This document shows positions 58,930 through 64,000 of a DNA stretch of 64,000 bases, one piece after another (positions within the stretch are counted from its first letter, which is position 1; every line of letters begins with the position of its first letter). The stretch lies in the NCBI RefSeq assembly GCF_900104615.1, contig NZ_LT629939.1, positions 1,495,216-1,559,215 on the forward strand, written 5' to 3'. The notes beneath the pieces are model-generated. The model did not search any database, was not told the DNA's origin, and saw nothing but the letters and a program-made list of their open reading frames with translations. This stretch comes from Merdimmobilis hominis (GTDB lineage Bacteria; Bacillota; Clostridia; Oscillospirales; Ruminococcaceae). A program made the translations under genes and the position numbers.

Positions 58930-59256
58930 ATGAAAACATTTGACCCCAATTATAAGCTGCTGGACGAGATGTACCAGGACGGCTATTACCCCGATTTTCT
59001 GGTGGACAAGGTAAAGGACGAACTCCAGAAGGTCATCGGCCTGCTGGAGAGCGGCGAAACCGATACCGAAGTGATACAGGCAACGCTGGATGAGGCGGTC
59101 TGCGGTATCAATGATCTCCAGGAGGAGTTTGACGAGAACGACAGTGAGATTGAAACGGTGGCACGGGAATGTATCGCGTCAACCGTGGCCTATATTCTGG
59201 AGTGGTTTGGCATCCCCATTGACACCGAGGAGGCTATTCGGGAAAGGGACTGGTAA
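58930..59256 (+). CDS. DUF5713-like protein
   Basis: 108 residues from the ATG at 58930 (AAAGGAG 9 nt upstream). YKLLDEMYQDGYYPDFLVDK followed by VKDELQKVIGLLESGE resembles DUF5713, a small helical family found with immunity genes. Acidic, no membrane segment. Confidence 0.65.
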   Translation: MKTFDPNYKLLDEMYQDGYYPDFLVDKVKDELQKVIGLLESGETDTEVIQATLDEAVCGINDLQEEFDENDSEIETVARECIASTVAYILEWFGIPIDTEEAIRERDW

Positions 59257-59261
59257 TAACA

Positions 59262-59615
59262 ATGACGATTGAAGATATGCTCGGGGATCTGCACAAGATC
59301 GACATTCTGGCGGAGAAACGCGAAAGCAATGAAGTATTAATGGTTTTGGTCTGCAATGGCTTTATTGACGGCTCTCCGGAAACGCAAAAGGCCCTGCTGG
59401 ACAAGATGGAAGGTTACCTAAATCATACACAGAGCGAAGAATTTCAGAAGGAATATGGGAAATGGTCTGTAATTTTGCGGGTCACTTTTGATGAAGAACC
59501 CGACCAGCTGGTGGTGGAGCTACTCAGCAAGTGCCAGCCCTGGGCGGATGATTATGGCGTAAAGTTGGAATTTGAAATCGGAGGAACGCCTGTTCACTTT
59601 GTGGAGCAGAGATGA
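59262..59615 (+). CDS. Small protein resembling DUF6572
   Basis: 117 residues. HKIDILAEKRESNEVLMVLV, KALLDKMEGYLNHTQSEEFQ and WSVILRVTFDEEPDQLVVEL fit a family that begins with an IDI strand and a YL..i helix. No RBS better than TGGTAATAACA is seen; its start lies 5 nt after the previous stop, suggesting coupling. Confidence 0.6.
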   Translation: MTIEDMLGDLHKIDILAEKRESNEVLMVLVCNGFIDGSPETQKALLDKMEGYLNHTQSEEFQKEYGKWSVILRVTFDEEPDQLVVELLSKCQPWADDYGVKLEFEIGGTPVHFVEQR

Positions 59616-59642
59616 CATCCCTGGAAAGGAAGACTTACAACG

Positions 59643-60602
59643 ATGGAATGGCCAAAACGGGCGCGGACAGCGGACTGGGAAAACGGTGTCCTGACCTTAG
59701 ACGGAGAAAAGAAATTTGAGATCCCAGAGCTGACCATGGAACTCATGGAGCGGCTGGCCGGTTACACCCTGGTGGGATTCCATGTGAAAGGTTATCCGGT
59801 GACCGATGAACTGCTTGCCCCCTTTGCCGGGCACAAAAGCATGGCCAACTTCGGCGTGGAGAACGGCGCACTCACCGACGCCTGTTTCCCCGTCTTTTCC
59901 GCTATGCCCAAGCTGCGCTATCTGCTGCTGGACGGCAATGCCGCCATCCACGGCAGCGGTCTGTCCGCCTTGCAAGGCTGCAAGCTGGACCTTCTGACCC
60001 TCAACCGCACCGGGCTGGACGATGCCGGTCTTCTCCAGGCGGCCTCCATCCCCAAACTCTCCCACATCCAGATCGACCATACCGCTGTTACCTATGAGGG
60101 CCTGCTGGCCATCGCCGGCAACAACTACATCAAGCCGGTGGCCCATGTGCAATTCACCAAGGAGCAGATGGAATACTTCTCCCAAATCCAGCGGGAAAGG
60201 GCCAAAAAGCCCGCCAAGCTGAACGAGCAGGCTGCGGAGGAATGCCGCAGGGTGTTGTCCGCTTTCTTTGCCGAGATGACAGAATGGGAGCAGTACATGG
60301 AGCAGGTTGAGTTTGAAGATGCCGAGGCTACGCCCCGCCTGCTGGAGATCTGGAAGAAGTATGTGAGTGAAAAGCCCCGTCCGGGCTACCGGCCCCTGGG
60401 CCTCTCGTACAGTGCCCAGGGCACCTACAAGGGGGAGCAGTTCCTGGACGCGGAGCAGATCACCAAGAACAAGCTCTACATCTACACCAGAGAGAAACAC
60501 ACCGGCTTTGACCGCCGCTTTCTTATGAAGCGTGTGGGCGAAGGCTGGAAGATTGATGCGGTGCAGGAGCGGCTGAACGGCTGGCAGCGCACGGAATTGT
60601 GA
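59643..60602 (+). CDS. Leucine-rich-repeat plus C-terminal NTF2-like domain protein
   Basis: 319 residues. Residues ~25-175 are leucine-rich repeats (LRYLLLDGNAAIHGSGLSAL; CKLDLLTLNRTGLDDAGLLQ; LSHIQIDHTAVTYEGLLAIA). After a basic helical linker, residues ~200-319 (RRVLSAFFAEMTEWEQYMEQ ... RRFLMKRVGEGWKIDAVQER) have the strand pattern of NTF2-like immunity folds. LRRs in this setting may bind a toxin surface. GGAAAGGAAG precedes the ATG. Confidence 0.68.
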   Translation: MEWPKRARTADWENGVLTLDGEKKFEIPELTMELMERLAGYTLVGFHVKGYPVTDELLAPFAGHKSMANFGVENGALTDACFPVFSAMPKLRYLLLDGNAAIHGSGLSALQGCKLDLLTLNRTGLDDAGLLQAASIPKLSHIQIDHTAVTYEGLLAIAGNNYIKPVAHVQFTKEQMEYFSQIQRERAKKPAKLNEQAAEECRRVLSAFFAEMTEWEQYMEQVEFEDAEATPRLLEIWKKYVSEKPRPGYRPLGLSYSAQGTYKGEQFLDAEQITKNKLYIYTREKHTGFDRRFLMKRVGEGWKIDAVQERLNGWQRTEL

Positions 60603-60610
60603 GGCATCAC

Positions 60611-60847
60611 ATGGCTTGGGAATATGAAACCTTTGGCCCGGACGGTCAATGCAAATTGTTCGGTGTGAACATCTTTGACTACGACTGGCAAACCACCGGC
60701 AAGCGGGTAAAAATCAAAGACCCCATCTATCACCAAGACCATACCTTCGAGGTCTGGCAGGTAGAGATTGATGGGCAGATCCACCGCTTTGCTACTGGAG
60801 AGTTCTCCAACTGCGTATGGGGATTTTATTTAGAGAAAGACGGATGA
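60611..60847 (+). CDS. Small protein, unknown
   Basis: 78 residues from the ATG at 60611. YETFGPDGQCKLFGVNIFDY, VWQVEIDGQIHRFATGEFSN and CVWGFYL suggest a compact beta-sheet protein. It starts 8 nt after the LRR gene without a strong RBS, so it may rely on coupling. Not assigned to a family. Confidence 0.6.
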   Translation: MAWEYETFGPDGQCKLFGVNIFDYDWQTTGKRVKIKDPIYHQDHTFEVWQVEIDGQIHRFATGEFSNCVWGFYLEKDG

Positions 60848-60864
60848 AAGGAGTGTGTGGGCGC

Positions 60865-61464
60865 ATGAGCCGAATCGTCGATAAACCCTACTTTACATAC
60901 AGTGCATACAACGCCCTGACCTCCGGCATTCAGGTGAAATGCCCCAAGTGCCACGGCGCGGGTGTGGTGACAGCGGATGAGGATAACGCCTATTTCCGCT
61001 GTTTGAGTTGCGGCCATCAGGAGACCCGCGACCGGACGATCTACCGCTATGATGTCCATAACCAGTGCAAAAACTGCGGCAGATACTATCGGGTGGATAT
61101 TGAAGATGAGGAAAGGCAGCACTTTTCCGTTCTCCATGTGGCCTGTCCCTATTGTGGGACAACCATGTCGGGAGAAGTTCATAAAACAGCTGAAGCATTT
61201 TCCTATACTGCTGAGATTCAGAACGGACGGGAACCTTATTTTGGCCTGGAGCTGTGGTTTTTGACCTCCTTCCAGGGCAAGCCGGTCTGGGCACTCAACC
61301 GGGAGCACCTTGCCTATCTAATCGGCTATCTCAGCACCGACCTGCGGGAAAAGCCGCCGGGAAGAGCGAAAAAGACTCAGGCCGACCATCTCCCCACCTT
61401 CATGAAAACCGCAAAAAACCGGGAGCAGATCGTGAAGCTGCTGAAGAAGTTACAGGAGGGTTGA
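60865..61464 (+). CDS. Protein with multiple zinc ribbons
   Basis: 199 residues from the ATG at 60865 (AAAGGAG 11 nt upstream; an ATG at 60844 is possible). Three CxxC pairs and one single-spaced pair form zinc-ribbon knuckles: CPKCHGAG ... CLSCGHQE (~19-42), CKNCGRYY (~60) and CPYCGTTM (~85). The C-terminal half has LWFLTSFQGKPVWALNREHL, then YLIGYLSTDLREKP and a basic helix. It is unlike the acidic neighbours and may bind nucleic acid or protein. Confidence 0.65.
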   Translation: MSRIVDKPYFTYSAYNALTSGIQVKCPKCHGAGVVTADEDNAYFRCLSCGHQETRDRTIYRYDVHNQCKNCGRYYRVDIEDEERQHFSVLHVACPYCGTTMSGEVHKTAEAFSYTAEIQNGREPYFGLELWFLTSFQGKPVWALNREHLAYLIGYLSTDLREKPPGRAKKTQADHLPTFMKTAKNREQIVKLLKKLQEG

Positions 61465-61712
61465 GGACGGAGCAGAAAGTTATTTATAACGGCCAAATTC
61501 TTACTCTGACTCACTTTTGGGCAACGGGAGAGCCCTGCCTGTGGATCACCGACCCACAGCAGATCGAGATGCCTAAAATGGAATTTGTGGGAGGCCACCC
61601 GGACGAATACTGCATTTTCCTGAAAAATCTGACTAAAACAGAGCTGGCACAGATCACATCTCTGGACGGTGCTCCACTGGATGTGAAAGAAGAACTAAGC
61701 GACATTGAATGA
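61461..61712 (+). CDS. Small protein, unknown, unusual start
   Basis: 83 residues if the TTG at 61461 is used; it overlaps the previous stop (TTGA) and GGAGG sits only 1-2 nt before it, so the start is uncertain. No ATG is available before codon 40. TEQKVIYNGQILTLTHFWAT, ITDPQQIEMPKMEFVG and YCIFLKNLTKTEL suggest a small beta-rich immunity-like protein. Confidence 0.5.
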   Translation: MRTEQKVIYNGQILTLTHFWATGEPCLWITDPQQIEMPKMEFVGGHPDEYCIFLKNLTKTELAQITSLDGAPLDVKEELSDIE

Positions 61713-61722
61713 GGAGAACACT

Positions 61723-62163
61723 ATGAAAGACCTTTGCCAATACGGAAACCGGCCGGAGGACGAATGGGAAATCTTGCTCTGGATACCTGATCCGCGCCCG
61801 CCCTTCAAAATCTGGGTGAAGCCGGAGCAGATCGCGCCATTCTTTCTCATTCCCCACCACCCCTATGCCATCTCCCTTCTGCTGAAAATCAGCGACGGAT
61901 TTCGGGTAGAAGAATTCTGCCGGCTGGGGCTGACCGGCAGCAGCGGAGACTGGGAACGGCTGGCCCGGGGTGTGATCCGGGAGTTCGAGGAAGGCAACAG
62001 CGGCGAGGATCTGTTTCACTTCGACTCCGACGAGGATGTGTTCTGTGTCTACTCCCAATATATCGACGACCTGATGATGCTGGCCAAAATGATCCGGGCG
62101 GCCTGTGCCGATGAAAAAACGATGGGGATGTATCTGAACATGAGCGAGGCAGCGAAAGCATGA
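61723..62163 (+). CDS. Imm51-like protein
   Basis: 146 residues from the ATG at 61723 (GAGGAG 8 nt upstream). FHFDSDEDVFCVYSQYIDDL followed by MMLAKMIRAACADEKTM resembles the C-terminal half of Imm51-type immunity proteins (FDSE..mF..ys...al..l...). Resemblance by eye only. Stop overlaps the next start (ATGA). Confidence 0.6.
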   Translation: MKDLCQYGNRPEDEWEILLWIPDPRPPFKIWVKPEQIAPFFLIPHHPYAISLLLKISDGFRVEEFCRLGLTGSSGDWERLARGVIREFEEGNSGEDLFHFDSDEDVFCVYSQYIDDLMMLAKMIRAACADEKTMGMYLNMSEAAKA

Positions 62164-62423
62164 AAGAGTTGACCACTCAAACAGGGATTATAGTAAAATG
62201 CAGTAAAACGGCCATTGAATTTTTCCAAAATGCTCAGTCAGTGGATTTCTTTGCCGCGCTGGAGATTCCAAAGGAATTCCAAGGTATAGCGGTTGAGTTT
62301 TGTGATTTGTTTATGGAAAACAATCATCTCGCGGCCTTGCTGGGCTGTCGTGGCAATTATGATATTGCAATACAGATAGATGAGGTAACCGGCACCATGA
62401 CGGGGTGGCATTGGTTCAAATGA
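62160..62423 (+). CDS. Small protein, unknown
   Basis: 87 residues, overlapping the preceding gene by ATGA. KCSKTAIEFFQNAQSVDFFA, IPKEFQGIAVEFCDLFMENN and YDIAIQIDEVTGTMTGWHWF indicate a helix-strand protein. Not recognised; immunity role inferred from context only. Confidence 0.6.
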   Translation: MKELTTQTGIIVKCSKTAIEFFQNAQSVDFFAALEIPKEFQGIAVEFCDLFMENNHLAALLGCRGNYDIAIQIDEVTGTMTGWHWFK

Positions 62424-62433
62424 GGGAAATGGA

Positions 62434-62742
62434 ATGATCGAGTACATCAAACTCTTTTGGGAGAGCGCACCAGAGGGAGAACCACCGGTCATCCTCTATG
62501 AAGTGGATACCGAAAATGAGCGGCTGGCCCTCCGCTCCATCGACATCTTTGCAGATGGACGCACCCGCAATATCCCCGACCTTTACGACGGTGCCATCGA
62601 GATCACGCCCGTCCCCACTGTGGAGGAACTGAACGCCCATGTCTGGGGCGAGGAATTCCACGCCTGCGTCATAGAGAAAGCGGAATTTGAGGCCAATTGG
62701 GAGAGCCAATTTTATTACTTGGGAATGGAGGATTTAACATGA
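62434..62742 (+). CDS. DUF6881-like protein
   Basis: 102 residues. MIEYIKLFWESAPEGEPPVI, YEVDTENERLALRSIDIFAD and TPVPTVEELNAHVWGEEFHA then IEKAEFEANWE fit DUF6881 (start YIK..W.......P..ly.E.D, then PVP..EEi...F....I...eFE..W). Stop overlaps the next start (ATGA). Confidence 0.68.
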   Translation: MIEYIKLFWESAPEGEPPVILYEVDTENERLALRSIDIFADGRTRNIPDLYDGAIEITPVPTVEELNAHVWGEEFHACVIEKAEFEANWESQFYYLGMEDLT

Positions 62743-63089
62743 GTAAGGAACTTGAACTATATAAGATATTTATTGACGGTCTTGTGGAGCGGAAAGACAG
62801 TATGACAGCCCGGTGGGTCAAGGGCGATGGTTTCCCCAAGACGGAGGACAATAAGGCGAAAAACGAGCTTCTCGCCACATTGACCCCAGAACAGAAAGGT
62901 ATAATAGCCGAGATGCTTCAGGACGAACATATTGCGGGTATCCATACTGCCCTTGCTTATATCAATAAAATGATGGATCTGGATGGTTTGGAGCTTCATC
63001 AGGACGGTGAAGCCTATTCCAACGACTATTTTGAGAGTTTGCACTATGACTTCATCAGCCGCTGTGACGGCGATGAGTGGCCGGAATAA
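62739..63089 (+). CDS. DUF6547-like protein
   Basis: 116 residues from the ATG at 62739, overlapping the previous stop; GGAGGAT lies 8 nt upstream. ELYKIFIDGLVERKDSMTAR, EDNKAKNELLATLTPEQKGI and GIHTALAYINKMMDLDGLEL are helical and acidic. Family assignment is tentative. Confidence 0.6.
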   Translation: MSKELELYKIFIDGLVERKDSMTARWVKGDGFPKTEDNKAKNELLATLTPEQKGIIAEMLQDEHIAGIHTALAYINKMMDLDGLELHQDGEAYSNDYFESLHYDFISRCDGDEWPE

Positions 63090-63104
63090 AAGGAGGCGTG
63101 ACGA

Positions 63105-64000
63105 ATGTATATCAAAAAATACTGGGGCAACTTTATTGGAGGTTCCGATGACAGCCTGAACCTTGTGGCATTTTTAGAGGATCAGAAAAAGGAGGAAATC
63201 CCCCTCAGCGAGATCTTCGCCAAAATCGGACTGGACAAACAGAACTGGGACTTCCGCCAGACCGTGGAGTATCTGGAGTTCACCCACTCCAATGGCGTGG
63301 AGATGGACTTCCACTTCGCCATTGATGTGGTCACCGACCTGGCCGCCATCCTGCTGGAGTGCAGCGTCAGCGGCAGTGTGAACCTCCACGATCTGGACGA
63401 GTACAACACCCCCTCCCGCCGCATCCGCATCACCGCCACGCCAGAGGAACACGACGCCATGAACAAGGCTCTGGAGGATTTTACCCAGAACCCGCTGGAA
63501 TATGACCTCAGTGAGATGATGGACGACGAGGAGATCCAGGAGATGGCTCGGGATGTGGAGGCCCTGCGGAGGGAGCTGTACGAGGCAGCTGGCCGCAACC
63601 GGGATTACCATGTAAAGGCGGAAGATGTGAAACATCTGCTTCCCGACTGGGAAGGTGCCGATGGCTGCATTGCCACCAACCGCATCACGGTGGAGGGCTG
63701 CAAGGTTGGCTACTGCTACCGGGAGGAGCCGGACGGCGGCTGGGACAGCGGCTGGCGCTTCACCGCCGGGGATGAGAGCGAGGCGTACATGGACGACCCC
63801 AACAACGCCGGGATTTACAAGCTGAACACAATCTGCAACGACGATCCCGACATCATCCCTCTGCTGAACACCCCCGCCCCCTGCGCCTTTGAGCGGGATG
63901 AGAACGGCGTGTTCCAGCAGATCAAAGACTGGAAATCGGATGAGGACGAGGAGGACCCTGATATGGACATTTTGAAACAGTGCCAGAAGTGGCATGAGAA
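63105..64000 (+). CDS. DUF2185 domain protein, runs off the window
   Basis: At least 298 residues, no stop before the window end. AAAAGGAGG is 7 nt before the ATG. Residues ~1-160 (KKYWGNFIGGSDDSLNLVAF ... EFTHSNGVEMDFHFAIDVVT) are an unassigned acidic domain. Residues ~185-270 (ATNRITVEGCKVGYCYREEP; SGWRFTAGDESEAYMDDPNN; YKLNTICNDDPDIIPLLNTP) are a clear DUF2185 (Imm33-type) domain. The array therefore continues to the right. Confidence 0.8.
   Translation, partial: MYIKKYWGNFIGGSDDSLNLVAFLEDQKKEEIPLSEIFAKIGLDKQNWDFRQTVEYLEFTHSNGVEMDFHFAIDVVTDLAAILLECSVSGSVNLHDLDEYNTPSRRIRITATPEEHDAMNKALEDFTQNPLEYDLSEMMDDEEIQEMARDVEALRRELYEAAGRNRDYHVKAEDVKHLLPDWEGADGCIATNRITVEGCKVGYCYREEPDGGWDSGWRFTAGDESEAYMDDPNNAGIYKLNTICNDDPDIIPLLNTPAPCAFERDENGVFQQIKDWKSDEDEEDPDMDILKQCQKWHE

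Noticed and set aside
1..64000. CRISPR arrays, transposases, integrases, tRNA genes
   Set aside because: None were found: no regularly spaced repeats, no DDE or recombinase motifs, no cloverleaf with the usual T-arm sequence.

Overview
The window looks like a chromosomal segment of an anaerobic, spore-forming, GC-rich member of the Clostridia, probably in the Oscillospiraceae/Ruminococcaceae. The reasons are the Firmicutes-type ribosomal protein/alpha operon order, the sporulation genes spoVAC-D-E, gpr and spoIIP, strong GGAGG ribosome binding sites, an oxygen-independent class III ribonucleotide reductase, an FprA-type flavodiiron protein and a folate-dependent glycine/formate module. No rRNA operon, tRNA, CRISPR array, transposase or phage gene was recognised.

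Region by region: 1-4460 is the end of the ribosomal protein operon (adk end, map, KOW protein, infA, rpmJ, rpsM, rpsK, rpsD, rpoA, rplQ), closed by a strong terminator. 4528-9285 (minus) holds an acetyltransferase, an orphan peptide-binding lipoprotein and a tandem pair of nitrilase-fold proteins that have lost the catalytic residues. 9577-14177 is a sporulation block (spoVACDE, rpsT on the other strand, gpr, spoIIP). 14268-26071 is housekeeping: lepA, lepB, a nucleotidyltransferase, hemW, an LTA-synthase-like sulfatase, an M20 peptidase, exonuclease III, a cupin and a secreted protein. A strongly promoted structured RNA candidate lies in the gap upstream of the sulfatase gene. 26132-28235 contains a lipoprotein gene broken by an in-frame stop, an MBL-fold hydrolase and a ChrB-like protein.

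28545-32919 is asnA followed by an anaerobic ribonucleotide reductase operon. Its glycyl-radical domain is encoded by a separate 59-codon gene between nrdD and nrdG, and the promoter region carries NrdR-box-like repeats. 33143-40454 contains a nitroreductase, tadA, a CPBP protease, two divergent genes (an unrecognised protein and a sigma-factor-like protein), a decayed flavodoxin gene and a histidine kinase without a partner regulator. A repeated palindrome-plus-promoter element precedes two of these genes.

40650-52110 (minus) is a coherent glycine catabolism module under a tandem glycine riboswitch: gcvT, gcvH, gcvPA, gcvPB, fhs, fchA, folD, a formate/nitrite transporter, lplA and lpdA. Together they can turn glycine into CO2, ammonia, NADH and methylene-folate. 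FolD, FchA and Fhs, run in reverse, would convert the folate C1 unit to formate plus ATP, and the transporter would export it. A flavodiiron protein gene follows.

54596-64000 is a one-directional array of at least 17 small, tightly packed genes. Many resemble immunity-protein families of polymorphic toxin systems (DUF2262, Imm17-like, DUF2004, SUKH-3, DKNYY, DUF5713, Imm51-like, DUF6881, DUF2185), with no toxin gene among them: a polyimmunity locus that continues past the window edge.
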